A DNA stretch of 64,000 bases from WHSP01 sp040905505 (GTDB lineage: Bacteria; Gemmatimonadota; Gemmatimonadetes; Longimicrobiales; Longimicrobiaceae). Of the stretch, positions 8,744 through 17,028 are shown piece by piece. Within the stretch, counting starts at the first letter, position 1, and the number at the start of each line of letters is the position of its first letter. A model generated the notes under the pieces. That model made no database searches and had not been told where the DNA came from. It saw only the letters and a list, made by a program, of their open reading frames with translations. The DNA is taken from NCBI GenBank assembly GCA_040905505.1, contig JBBDRL010000088.1:1-64000 (forward strand), given 5' to 3'. The translations under genes were made by a program, and so were the position numbers.

Positions 8744-9403
8744 TCAACTTGTAGGAGCTTGAGCGCCCGACCGGCGGTAAAGGAAGATCTGCCAGACTGC
8801 CGTGGCGGATTCGTAGCTCCGCTCGAAGCCGAGGCTCCGCACGAGAGCGTCGACCTCGCCCGTATCGTGGATGTACGCGCGAAAGTCAGAACGGCGCAGG
8901 CGCATCAGCGTATTCGCCATCCGAGCGACGAGCTCGGCTGCCGAGCCGCTGCGGGGGTACACGAGCCCGTAGAGGCGTTCGGCTTTGGAGGCAGAGGCGC
9001 GAACGAGACGCCGCATGTCCGGGTAGCAGCAGATCACCCGATCGAGCGTGACCACGTCGAACTGGCCCATGCTGGGGGCGAGGTCCACGAAGTCTCCCGC
9101 CCGGGCGGTCATTCGGTCCAGGTGGCCGCGCCGCTCCCCCTCCTTGCGCGCGGCATCGATGTACGCCTGGGAAACGTCCACGTGGGTCGCCCGCGCGGCC
9201 CCTCGGGCGAGCAGGAGGTGCTGGATGGTGCCTACGCCTCCCCCGATGTCGAGCAATTCGCCGCCGTCCATCCCCGCCGAACAGATGGCGTCGACCAACC
9301 GTCCGGTCGGACGCGGTGCTCCTCGACGTCGGAGTCGGCGCAGATCACGAGCGGCCGTGCGCTCTCCGAACATGCTCTGGAGTCCAAGGCAGCAGTCAGC
9401 CAT
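8744..9403 (-). CDS. Class I SAM-dependent methyltransferase
   Basis: A 219-residue cytoplasmic protein. Motif I is LLDIGGGVGTIQHLLL, followed by the acidic VDVSQAYIDAA and the post-I region FDVVTLDRVICCYPDM. The order and the CCYPD segment recall the Mg-protoporphyrin O-methyltransferase (BchM)-like group. No bacteriochlorophyll gene is nearby, so a small-molecule methyltransferase of unknown substrate is the safer call. It converges on the exported methyltransferase upstream in coordinates and is followed, on the same strand, by a small lipoprotein gene 63 bp away, so the two may be cotranscribed. Confidence 0.85.
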   Translation of the reverse strand: MADCCLGLQSMFGERTAARDLRRLRRRGAPRPTGRLVDAICSAGMDGGELLDIGGGVGTIQHLLLARGAARATHVDVSQAYIDAARKEGERRGHLDRMTARAGDFVDLAPSMGQFDVVTLDRVICCYPDMRRLVRASASKAERLYGLVYPRSGSAAELVARMANTLMRLRRSDFRAYIHDTGEVDALVRSLGFERSYESATAVWQIFLYRRSGAQAPTS

Positions 9404-9466
9404 CAGGCACGGCGCTCTGATGCTCGAGCCCCGCCCCCTCGCCAGGCGACCTGGCGGCGCCCGACA

Positions 9467-9721
9467 TCATCCTGGGCCTTCGTCTTCGCCGGCGGGAGCT
9501 TGCTCCGTCGGCGGCTGTCCGGGGCCGATCGCAGAATCGCTCTCGGCGCCGGGTACCGCTACACCGCCGGGCGTCGCGTCGCTCTCGGGCCTCATCTCCG
9601 GAGCCGCCGGCACCGCGCCGGGAGGCACGGGCTCCTCGTCCTCACCCGGCTGGCACGCGGAGAGCGTCACGGCTGCGGCGACGAAGCCGACCACGGCGGC
9701 TCGGGACTTGATATTCTGCAC
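9467..9721 (-). CDS. Small Pro/Glu-rich lipoprotein
   Basis: An 84-residue protein with a GTG start chosen because AAGGAGG lies five bases upstream. It opens with a lysine/arginine-containing N-terminus and a hydrophobic stretch ending in a lipobox (TLSAC), so it should be processed by signal peptidase II and lipid-anchored. The mature part is about 60 residues of Pro, Glu, Gly and Ala with no fold that I recognise, probably disordered. A longer frame runs upstream but has no signal. It lies upstream of, and in the same orientation as, the methyltransferase at 8744-9403. Confidence 0.75.
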   Translation of the reverse strand: MQNIKSRAAVVGFVAAAVTLSACQPGEDEEPVPPGAVPAAPEMRPESDATPGGVAVPGAESDSAIGPGQPPTEQAPAGEDEGPG

Positions 9722-9907
9722 CTGCACCTCCTTCGTGATGTGCGTTCCAGGACGATGCGGGCTCTGCAAGCGTTGCTCCGCTGGACGCAGCGACCGGTGG
9801 GGCATTACGATGGAGTGGCGATCCGCACCGCCGCTTCCCTCGCATCGGACTGGTGCGACGCACCTTCGTCGACGGATCGGATGGACCTCGAACCTGTGGC
9901 GGGAATA

Positions 9908-10426
9908 ATGAATCGCATCGGTATCATGCGGATTGGGTCGTCGGTGCTGTTCGCCTTGGCGGCTTCCGGCTGCGGCTCGGCGGGGCCAGCGGCCGGGCCC
10001 GCCCCGGAGGTTCCGCCAGATTATGCGGCCCTCCCCGATACGCTCGTCTGTGTTGTCGACCGTGCTTCCCCCGCCGGGCTGACGGAGCTCGCTGCGAAGG
10101 CTCGAGGCGAGGAGATCGTCGTATTCGAGGATGGTGAAGTGCTTCCCCTGTCGGCGGTGCATCCTGTCAACGTGATCGCGGGGTACGCTGGCCGCGAGGG
10201 CTGGCTGGTCGAAGGCGCCCCGGTGACGCACTCGGGAGCTCGCTACGTCCAGACCGGGGGCGAGCGGCGTATCGATCTGGCGCTACTTACTCGGGTCGGC
10301 GAGCACATGGGAATCCTTCTCTTCGCCGGCACGGACGACTCCCCGCCGCCAGACGCGATCTATGTACCCACGGCGCCGGGGTGCATCTTCCAGGCTTACG
10401 TACGCGAGGACCTCATGCGTCGATAG
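9908..10426 (+). CDS. Predicted exported or lipid-anchored protein of unknown function
   Basis: A 172-residue protein whose N-terminus carries a hydrophobic segment ending in ALAASGCGSAG. This looks like a slightly degenerate lipobox with Cys as the lipidation site. The mature part (about 145 residues) has no motif I recognise; it is rich in short beta-like segments and contains one internal Cys near the C-terminus. Two in-frame ATGs (9908 and 9926) are possible, and neither has a strong ribosome-binding site. It is divergent from the small lipoprotein at 9467-9721, with a 186-bp gap between them. Confidence 0.65.
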   Translation: MNRIGIMRIGSSVLFALAASGCGSAGPAAGPAPEVPPDYAALPDTLVCVVDRASPAGLTELAAKARGEEIVVFEDGEVLPLSAVHPVNVIAGYAGREGWLVEGAPVTHSGARYVQTGGERRIDLALLTRVGEHMGILLFAGTDDSPPPDAIYVPTAPGCIFQAYVREDLMRR

Positions 10427-10552
10427 CGCCGCTGCGCGTAATCGGCGGCACGTGGGTTGCGGCGGCCTCAAATACCGCGTTCCTCGAGCGTATGCTCTCA
10501 GTTGTTGGACCCGCCACGTAAGAGCTGCGCTGCAATCCACAAAGGAGTCGTC

Positions 10553-10780
10553 GTGAAGCAGGCATATTCTTCGGCACGGGCGCCGCTCACCCCGAGCGAC
10601 CGGATCCGCCGCCTCGGCTACGATCCGCTGCAGCTCACACCCGACGAGCGCGCCGAGCTACTCGAGATCGAGGCGCTGCTCGCGTCCGCCCAGCGAGTGC
10701 GGCGGGAGCGCCGGATGTCCGGGAGTGTGCCGGTCAGTGAGGCTCGCGACGACCGCCATGCCGAAGTATCTCCGAGTTAG
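10553..10780 (+). CDS. Small hypothetical protein (75 residues)
   Basis: The GTG start is supported by AAAGGAG seven bases upstream. The protein is basic and hydrophilic. Its middle, LTPDERAELLEIEALLASAQRVRRERR, is a predicted amphipathic helix with a LTPDE cap, as often seen in small helical proteins. I do not recognise a family. It converges on the ClpP gene with only 17 bp between stop codons. Confidence 0.5.
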   Translation: MKQAYSSARAPLTPSDRIRRLGYDPLQLTPDERAELLEIEALLASAQRVRRERRMSGSVPVSEARDDRHAEVSPS

Positions 10781-10797
10781 ATCGAGCGGCCGCCCGG

Positions 10798-11403
10798 TTA
10801 GCGCAGCTCGTCGGACTCGCTGATGATGGTGCCGACCAGCCCGTACTCCTGCGCCTCCTCGGCGGACAACCAGAAGTTTCGTCGCGTGTCCTCCTGGATG
10901 CGCTCGAGCGACTGACCCGTCTGATCCGCGAAGACCTTGTTGAGGCGCTCACGCATCTTGATGATTTCGCGTGCCTCGATGTCGATGTCCGCGGCCGACC
11001 CACCGACACCTCCCGCCGGCTGATGAAGCAGAAAGCGGGTATGGGGGAGGCAGTAGCGATCCTCGGTCGGCACCGCCACGTAGATGAGCGCACCCGCGCT
11101 GGCCACCCACCCCGTCCCGACAACCCGCACCCGCGGCTTGACGAAGCGGATCATGTCATGGATCGTGTCACCGGACTCCACGTGACCGCCCTGCGAGTTG
11201 ATGAAGATGGTGATCGGCTCGTCGGTCTCGCTGGACAAGGCTAGGAGCTGGGCCATAACGCTGGAAGCCAGCTTCTGGTTTACCTCCCCCGAAATGATTA
11301 GAGTCCGGGACTTGAACAGCCGTTCACGGATCGGGTCCGTGAGCGGTGTGGTAGGCATTTCCTGAACCGGCTCCTCGGGAGCCGGGCGTTCGTCTTCGCG
11401 CAT
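10798..11403 (-). CDS. clpP: ATP-dependent Clp protease proteolytic subunit (ClpP family)
   Basis: A 201-residue serine protease subunit that would form the barrel degrading proteins fed by a Clp ATPase. The catalytic triad is visible: Ser about 102 in GWVASAGALIY, His 127 in FLLHQPAGG, Asp 172 in QEDTRRN. The Ser motif has WVASAGA where classical ClpP has QAASMGA. The product lacks a flanking clpX, so it may be a paralogue rather than the main ClpP. The second of two tandem ATGs (11403) has AGGGGGA at good distance. It is divergent from argG. Confidence 0.9.
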   Translation of the reverse strand: MREDERPAPEEPVQEMPTTPLTDPIRERLFKSRTLIISGEVNQKLASSVMAQLLALSSETDEPITIFINSQGGHVESGDTIHDMIRFVKPRVRVVGTGWVASAGALIYVAVPTEDRYCLPHTRFLLHQPAGGVGGSAADIDIEAREIIKMRERLNKVFADQTGQSLERIQEDTRRNFWLSAEEAQEYGLVGTIISESDELR

Positions 11404-11569
11404 CATTCCCCCTGATCGTGAATCGTGGCGTCCGCCGGGTGCAACTCTCATTCCTTTCATCCGTCACCTGCGATACCTTCAAGGCGCCTCGGGCCGGCCG
11501 GATGAAACGTCACCGCCTATGGCTCGAAAGCGCCACCCCCATTCTCGTACCCGGAGATCGGAGCGACAA

Positions 11570-12829
11570 GTGTCATCCCAGAAAGTGGTTCTTGCCTACA
11601 GCGGTGGACTCGACACCGCCTGCATACTCAAAGTCCTCCAGCAGCAGGGTTACGAAGTCATTGCGTACATCGCGAACGTGGGTCAGCACGAAGACTTCGA
11701 GGAGGTCGCCGAGCGGGCGATGAAAACCGGGGCGGTGGACGCGTTCGTCGAGGACCTCCGGCATGAGTTCGTCACAGGCTACATCTTCCCGGCGATCGCG
11801 GGCAACGCGGTCTATGAAAACCGCTACCTGCTCGGAACGTCGCTGGCCCGACCCGTAATCGCCAAGCGTCAGGTCGAAATCGCGATCCGCGAAGGCGCGC
11901 GCTTCGTCGCGCACGGCGCTACGGGCAAGGGCAACGACCAGGTGCGGTTCGAGCTGGCGTACGCCGCGCTGGCACCGAGCCTCCAGGTCATCGCACCCTG
12001 GAAGGACCGTGAATTCCTGCGACGCTTCAGTGGGCGTTCCGACCTGCTGGCCTTCGCCAAGGAGCACGAGCTGCCGGTCGAGGCTTCCGTCGAGAAGCCC
12101 TACTCGAGCGACGAGAACCTCATGCACCGCTCGTATGAAGCGGGTATGCTCGAGGACCCGATGCAGACGCCGCCCGAGGAGATGTACCGCCTGACGCGAT
12201 CACCCGAGCACGCCCCGGATCAGCCCGACGAGATCGACATCCACTTCAAGGATGCGATTCCGGTGAAGGTCGAGAACCTCCGGGACGGGACGAGCCATAC
12301 GGACCCTCTCGACCTGTTCAGCTACCTCAATGAATTGGGCGGCCTCCACGGGATCGGGCGGGTCGACATGGTCGAGAATCGCTTCGTCGGGATCAAGTCA
12401 CGGGGGGTTTACGAGACCCCGGGCGGCACGATCCTGCATCACGCCCTGCGCGATCTGGAGGGAATCGCCATGGACCGCGAGGTGCTGCGGCTCCGCGACT
12501 CGCTCTCCCCCCGATTCGCGGAGCTGATCTACAACGGCTTCTGGTTCTCCCCTGAGATGGACTTCGTCATGGCCGCATTCAGTCAATCCGAGCGGCTCAT
12601 CGACGGCAGGGTGCGGATGCGTCTGTACAAGGGCAGCGCCGGGAGCATCGGCCGCGAGTCGCCCAGTTCCCTCTACGATCGTGAACTCTCGTCGATGGAC
12701 GTCGAGGGCGGCTACGATCAGGAGGACGCCCGCGGCTTCATCCGCATCAACACGCTGCGCCTGCGCGCCCACAAGCTGATCATGCGCCGGACGGGGGGCG
12801 AAGATTCGTCGGTGTCGATCGTGCCGTGA
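11570..12829 (+). CDS. argG: Argininosuccinate synthase
   Basis: Joins citrulline and aspartate using ATP in arginine biosynthesis. The 419-residue protein begins with the PP-loop VVLAYSGGLDTACIL, followed by the family segments YIANVGQ, ARFVAHGATGKGNDQVRFE and SSDENLMHRSYE. The GTG at 11570 is preferred because GGAG is upstream and the homologous N-terminus starts there. An ATG 51 bp upstream adds a basic tail without family support. Other arg genes are not nearby. A set of direct repeats begins at its stop codon. Confidence 0.96.
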   Translation: MSSQKVVLAYSGGLDTACILKVLQQQGYEVIAYIANVGQHEDFEEVAERAMKTGAVDAFVEDLRHEFVTGYIFPAIAGNAVYENRYLLGTSLARPVIAKRQVEIAIREGARFVAHGATGKGNDQVRFELAYAALAPSLQVIAPWKDREFLRRFSGRSDLLAFAKEHELPVEASVEKPYSSDENLMHRSYEAGMLEDPMQTPPEEMYRLTRSPEHAPDQPDEIDIHFKDAIPVKVENLRDGTSHTDPLDLFSYLNELGGLHGIGRVDMVENRFVGIKSRGVYETPGGTILHHALRDLEGIAMDREVLRLRDSLSPRFAELIYNGFWFSPEMDFVMAAFSQSERLIDGRVRMRLYKGSAGSIGRESPSSLYDRELSSMDVEGGYDQEDARGFIRINTLRLRAHKLIMRRTGGEDSSVSIVP

Positions 12830-12968
12830 GGAGCTATCGGCTGAGGAGCGATCGGCTGAGGAGCTATCGGCTAACAGCTATCAGTCATCAGCTACGAACG
12901 ATCCGGGATGTGAACGTCCTCACCACCTGTCGTTAGCTGATGACCGATAGCCGATAGCTGATAGCTCC
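12828..12968. repeat. Direct repeats plus long inverted repeat between argG and mscS
   Basis: Three tandem 15-bp units (GAGGAGCTATCGGCT, one with a single change) occupy 12828-12872; the first overlaps the argG stop codon. The third unit also opens an imperfect inverted repeat, 12860-12900 against 12931-12968, built from GCTATCGGCTA and TCATCAGCTA modules. The structure sits between convergent genes, so it can form a hairpin in both transcripts and may serve as a bidirectional terminator. No T-run is present. It may also be a dispersed palindromic repeat. Confidence 0.8.
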
Positions 12969-12980
12969 TTAGCTGCTGGC

Positions 12981-14045
12981 TCATTCCTGCACCACGTGGA
13001 TGGTCCGCGTCGGGAAGGCGAATGCGGCGCCGCGGGCCTGGAGTCGTGTGTACAGCTCCAGGTTGATCGACTGTTGCCGATCCATATACACGTTGAAGTC
13101 GGGGACGAGAACGTAGTACACGACCTCGAAATTCAGCGACGAGTCGCCGTACTCCTTGAAATGGGCGCGGTCGAAGCGCGTGTCCGGCAGATCCTCCACG
13201 ATCTTCTCGACCTCTTCGGGAATCCATTCGAGCGTCTCACGCGGGGTGCCGTATTCGACGCCGAAGGCAAACACCACGCGCCGTTCGAACATCCGCTTGA
13301 AGTTGCGAACACGGCTGGTGAGGAGATCCGAGTTGGCGAAGACGAGCTGCTCGCCAGACAGGCTCCGAACACGGGTCGTCTTCAGGCCCACGTGCTCGAC
13401 CGTGCCGAGGAGGTCGTCGACGATGATGAAGTCGCCCACCACGAACGGCTTGTCCAGCACGATCGAAAGAGACGCGAAGAGATCCCCGAGCACGTTCTGA
13501 AGTGCGAGCGCGACCGCCACACCGCCAATGCCGAGCCCGGCGATAAGGGCGGTGACGTCGATCCCGAGGTTGTCGAGGAAGACCAGGAAGATGATCGTCC
13601 AGAGGGCGACGCTGCCGAGGAAACCGAGCGCGCGGACGGTCATCACGCTCGCCGCGTCCTCGTCCAGGTTCCGCTCTCCGTAGGCGCGCACGTATGCCCC
13701 TATGGCCGTGCTGCCCCAGATGCCGATCTGAGCGAGAACGGCGATGATCGCGAGCATCGTGACGGCGTCGCGCACGCGATCGGGGAGGACCGGTATCATG
13801 GCGGCAGCCCAGAGACCCAGGGCGGCGAAGAGCCAGAGTCGGGTTACCGAAAGGACGCGCGCCAGGACGTCGTCCCAGTTGTTCCGGGTGACCTGGCTCA
13901 GGCGACGGATCTGTGCGACCAGAACACGCCGCAGCAAACCAAGTACGATGAATACGACGGTCCCCACTACCGCGGCCCAGAGCCAGACCCGGAGCGGGTT
14001 TCCGTAGAAGGTCCAGTCGAGTAGCGCTACGTCGAAAGCATCCAC
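12981..14045 (-). CDS. MscS-family mechanosensitive channel
   Basis: A 354-residue inner-membrane protein. About four hydrophobic helices fill the first 200 residues. The pore helix and beta domain follow, visible in GIDVTALIAGLGIGGVAVALALQN and then LGDLFASLSIVLDKPFVVGDFI, the hallmark of MscS. It should open under membrane tension and protect against osmotic downshock. The GTG at 14045 with GGGGGA upstream is chosen over an earlier in-frame codon. It is convergent with argG and separated from the next minus-strand gene by 228 bp in which I see nothing. Confidence 0.93.
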   Translation of the reverse strand: MDAFDVALLDWTFYGNPLRVWLWAAVVGTVVFIVLGLLRRVLVAQIRRLSQVTRNNWDDVLARVLSVTRLWLFAALGLWAAAMIPVLPDRVRDAVTMLAIIAVLAQIGIWGSTAIGAYVRAYGERNLDEDAASVMTVRALGFLGSVALWTIIFLVFLDNLGIDVTALIAGLGIGGVAVALALQNVLGDLFASLSIVLDKPFVVGDFIIVDDLLGTVEHVGLKTTRVRSLSGEQLVFANSDLLTSRVRNFKRMFERRVVFAFGVEYGTPRETLEWIPEEVEKIVEDLPDTRFDRAHFKEYGDSSLNFEVVYYVLVPDFNVYMDRQQSINLELYTRLQARGAAFAFPTRTIHVVQE

Positions 14046-14273
14046 GAGATTCCCCCATTTTGACCGGCGGCCGGGAGCCACCGCGAGCAAGGCCCATAGG
14101 TCTTCGAAACGGGCGCGCCCGCAGGACGGCGCATCGCAGCCGCGGGCGCTTTGTCGAGAGGGGGCAAGCTAACCTGCGCTGCCCGGCGGGTCCACCGGGG
14201 AGGCGGACGAGGTCAAGGGGGGACGTTACTTGGCGCGGGGCGCCAGGTAGGTCGGCGGGCGAGACTCAATGAG

Positions 14274-14810
14274 TCAGCCGACGGGATCGGGCTGCAGGGT
14301 GGCGCTGAGCTGCTCCAGGTATTCCGGGGTGCAGTAGAGACGTATCTCTCCGCGCTCACCCGAGCGAACTCGCGTCCGTGCAAAGCAGACGAGACGCTTC
14401 GTGCTGCACAGACGCTCCAGCGCCTGGGCGGCGCGGATCACGTCGACCGAATTGCCGTTGCCGTCTTCGCGGCGCGCCCATCCCAGGTCGGCGGCCGCCT
14501 GCGCGGCCGAGATCGCGTCGTTCAGCGACGCCGGGAGCAGGTCTCCTCCCATGCGGATGAGCAGGCGCTCCCGCTCGCGGATGAACCGTAGAACGAGTTC
14601 CTCATCCTGAGCCTGGCGCGTCGGGTCCGAAGTCGGGACGGTGCGTGCTGCGACGAGCTCGCTCCAGTCGATCCCCGGGACGTCGCTCGCCTGCGCATTC
14701 TGCCAACGTTCTGATGCTCGGCGCTCGGCTGCCTCGGCGTCGTCTGCCTCGATTCGGTAGAGGACCCGCTGCCGGGAGATGACCTCTACCTCGTATGTCT
14801 TGCGGTCCAT
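14274..14810 (-). CDS. Hypothetical protein, 178 residues
   Basis: No family recognised. The first 60 residues (EVEVISRQRVLYRIEADDAEAAERRASERW) resemble the small DpnD/PcfM-like alpha-beta fold, in which a strand pair is followed by a helix. The remainder is mainly helical with two Cys residues near the C-terminus. There is no signal peptide or membrane segment. The ATG at 14810 starts the conserved-looking part, but no clear ribosome-binding site precedes it. It is divergent from the V4R gene. Confidence 0.55.
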   Translation of the reverse strand: MDRKTYEVEVISRQRVLYRIEADDAEAAERRASERWQNAQASDVPGIDWSELVAARTVPTSDPTRQAQDEELVLRFIRERERLLIRMGGDLLPASLNDAISAAQAAADLGWARREDGNGNSVDVIRAAQALERLCSTKRLVCFARTRVRSGERGEIRLYCTPEYLEQLSATLQPDPVG

Positions 14811-15097
14811 TACTACAGGTTGTGCGGGCCGGCGGCCGGCGGCAAAAAGCAACTGTAGCACGCCGGAACTGCAAGGCGCGTGCGCATGGCTGCACGAGAA
14901 CGTTCGAGAGGGCCCAAATCCTTTGTACAGCAGCGACTAGAGCCGTTCATTCTTCTTTCCCGCTGGACTCCGTCAGCCTGTCTGTCACTCCTGAGTCACC
15001 TCAAGGTTTGTCGCTCGTCAGTCGATATCTCTAGCTCCCCGGCCCACCGTATCGAGCCGCTGACTACGCACGTCGAGCTGTGCTGGATACGCCATAG

Positions 15098-16351
15098 GTG
15101 CCGGCCTCGAATGAGCACCTGGAGCCTGAACTGTCGATGGACGTCATGTTATCAACCGAACTCGCCAGCGGCCGCGTAAGTGGGAGAATCCTACAATCGC
15201 ACTTTTACGACGCGGCTCTTCACCGGGCCATCACGGAGACCGGAACGGTCGACGTGCGTGAGTCGTTGGAGCGCGCTGCGGCGAGTGCGGCGCTCGCCGA
15301 GCTGTCGGCGGCTGGAAGGCAGGATTCCGCGGACCGGGAAATCACCGGGTTGCTGGAACGGACAGGGTCGGGTACGGTCGAGCGCATCACCGCCGAAGGC
15401 GATCAGGTCGAGGTCGTCCTGTCCAGCTCGCCGCATGCGGCCGCGCGAGTCGAGATGTTCGGCACGGCGTCGGCTCCCGCCTGCGACATCGTCCGCGGTC
15501 TCATTTCGGGATGCCTGACGGCCGTGCATGGGATGATGTATCGCGTCGAGGAAAGGGCCTGTTTGGCCACGGGGGCCGAGCGCTGCGTCTTCGTAGCCGT
15601 CCTCGACCCCGATACGCCCGAGCCGGAGGCTGGATCTCCGTCCGCCTGGCCGGAGCGGATCGCAGGTCCTCCAGCCGATCCCGCGTTTCCGCCCGGCGAC
15701 GTTCTCGCGCCGCTCTGGGCCTTCGGTGATCGAGGCATCAGCGGTGCGTCGTACGGGGAGCTCTGGGGAGACGTCTACGCGCGAACGGCATATGAGTTCG
15801 AGGACGAAGTCCCGCGTCAGATGGGCGCTAAGTACGCCAACCTCGCGTCGGTCGTGCTAACGGAAGCCGCCCACCTCGGCGCATTCTACAGTCTTGGTGG
15901 ACTCCTTCGGTCGCCGGAGTGGACAGGCGAGGTGGCGCCGACGCTACCTGCGCGCGAGGAGTGGGTGCACGCAATCGTCGCGCTGCTCGACCAGTTCGGC
16001 TGGGGCGCCTGGAGAATCCGTCTGCTCGCGCCCGAACAGCGCTTTACCGTGGAGGTTCACGGCGGCTTCGAAGCCAGGTGGCACCTCGCCCATCACGGGA
16101 CCGCCGTCACCCCACGTTGTCACTTCGCGAAAGGCGTCGTCGCGGCAACGATGAACGTCGTCTATGGAGGCGACATTCTAGGCCCGGACTCGCTGGATCA
16201 GTCGCTCTACAACCTGCTCTTCCGCAGCCCGTTGAGCTATCGGTCGATCGAGACGCGCTGCATGGCGATGGGCGATCCGCATTGTGAATTCGTCGCCAAT
16301 CCTCTCAGCGCGGGGCTGCGCACGCTGAGCGCTGGACTGCGGCGCCGGTGA
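15098..16351 (+). CDS. Protein with two V4R (vinyl-4-reductase-type) domains
   Basis: A 417-residue soluble protein built as two similar halves. Each ends in the Cys-containing V4R signature: RVEERACLATGAERCVFVA at about 150-170 and RSIETRCMAMGDPHCEFVA near 390-408. V4R domains bind small hydrophobic ligands and occur in bacteriochlorophyll reductase subunits, XylR/DmpR-type sensors and archaeal regulators. No output domain is present, so the protein may be a ligand carrier or partner sensor. The GTG at 15098 has no clear ribosome-binding site. The ATG at 15137 follows GGAG at a long spacing and is an alternative. Confidence 0.8.
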   Translation: MPASNEHLEPELSMDVMLSTELASGRVSGRILQSHFYDAALHRAITETGTVDVRESLERAAASAALAELSAAGRQDSADREITGLLERTGSGTVERITAEGDQVEVVLSSSPHAAARVEMFGTASAPACDIVRGLISGCLTAVHGMMYRVEERACLATGAERCVFVAVLDPDTPEPEAGSPSAWPERIAGPPADPAFPPGDVLAPLWAFGDRGISGASYGELWGDVYARTAYEFEDEVPRQMGAKYANLASVVLTEAAHLGAFYSLGGLLRSPEWTGEVAPTLPAREEWVHAIVALLDQFGWGAWRIRLLAPEQRFTVEVHGGFEARWHLAHHGTAVTPRCHFAKGVVAATMNVVYGGDILGPDSLDQSLYNLLFRSPLSYRSIETRCMAMGDPHCEFVANPLSAGLRTLSAGLRRR

Positions 16352-16366
16352 CGGCACCGGGCCGTT

Positions 16367-17026
16367 TTACGCAACGACGGACTCCAGCCACGAGAGCGCT
16401 CGCAGGAAGAGTGGAAGACCCAGCAGAAACCACGCACTGCGGAACCCGAGATTCCGATAGGCAGAGCGCGTCTCGAACCGGTCGGTTCTGAGAGCTTCGC
16501 CCAGTCTCCGCGGGTCGGGCAGGAGGCGCGGCGGCGGGTCGTACCCGGCGAACTGCTTCGGGAATTTGAACGTCAGGTACTCCTCCTCGCTGAGCATCGT
16601 CGGGTAGTAAACGAGGCCGACGAGGAACGCGAACAGCAGGCATCCGAGCCAGGGCTCGCCCACGGTGAGAAAGTAGGCGAGAAAAAGTGCGAGGCTGCCG
16701 ACGTAGAGTGGATGGCGGACGAGGATGTAGACGCCACTGGCGGTGATCTCCTGGTTCTTCCGCAGGTTTCCCGATCCCCACAGGCGAACACCCACTCCCA
16801 GCAGCATCAGGGCCCAGGGTAGAATGAAGCGCACGCTAGGTGACGGATCGAGAAGATCCGCCGGCGTCGCCGAAGTCAGGAGCGTGTGGGCGGGTGCGAT
16901 CAGGACGATGAGCGCCGTGAGCATCGGTCGGCGCCGGTGAATCCAGCGTATGACCGGCCACACACCGCCTCGGGCAGACTTCAGCTCACTTACAGCAGCC
17001 TCGGATCGGGTTTCTCCTGAAACCAA
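16367..17026 (-). CDS. Isoprenylcysteine carboxyl methyltransferase-like membrane protein
   Basis: A 219-residue membrane protein with about five hydrophobic helices. The conserved C-terminal core includes GSGNLRKNQEITASGVYILV followed by RHPLYVGS, the signature of ICMT/phospholipid-methyltransferase-like proteins that use SAM at the membrane. The bacterial substrate is unknown. The apparent start is a TTG two bases after the dnaN stop codon, so it is probably translated by coupling to dnaN. A GTG 22 codons later is possible. The linkage to dnaN looks positional rather than functional. Confidence 0.85.
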   Translation of the reverse strand: MVSGETRSEAAVSELKSARGGVWPVIRWIHRRRPMLTALIVLIAPAHTLLTSATPADLLDPSPSVRFILPWALMLLGVGVRLWGSGNLRKNQEITASGVYILVRHPLYVGSLALFLAYFLTVGEPWLGCLLFAFLVGLVYYPTMLSEEEYLTFKFPKQFAGYDPPPRLLPDPRRLGEALRTDRFETRSAYRNLGFRSAWFLLGLPLFLRALSWLESVVA

Positions 17027-17028
17027 TC

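Noticed and set aside
8735..9907. Upstream part of a 563-codon frame that ends in the lipoprotein at 9908-10426
   Set aside because: The first 390 codons are antisense to a methyltransferase and a lipoprotein; the signal peptide begins only at 9908.
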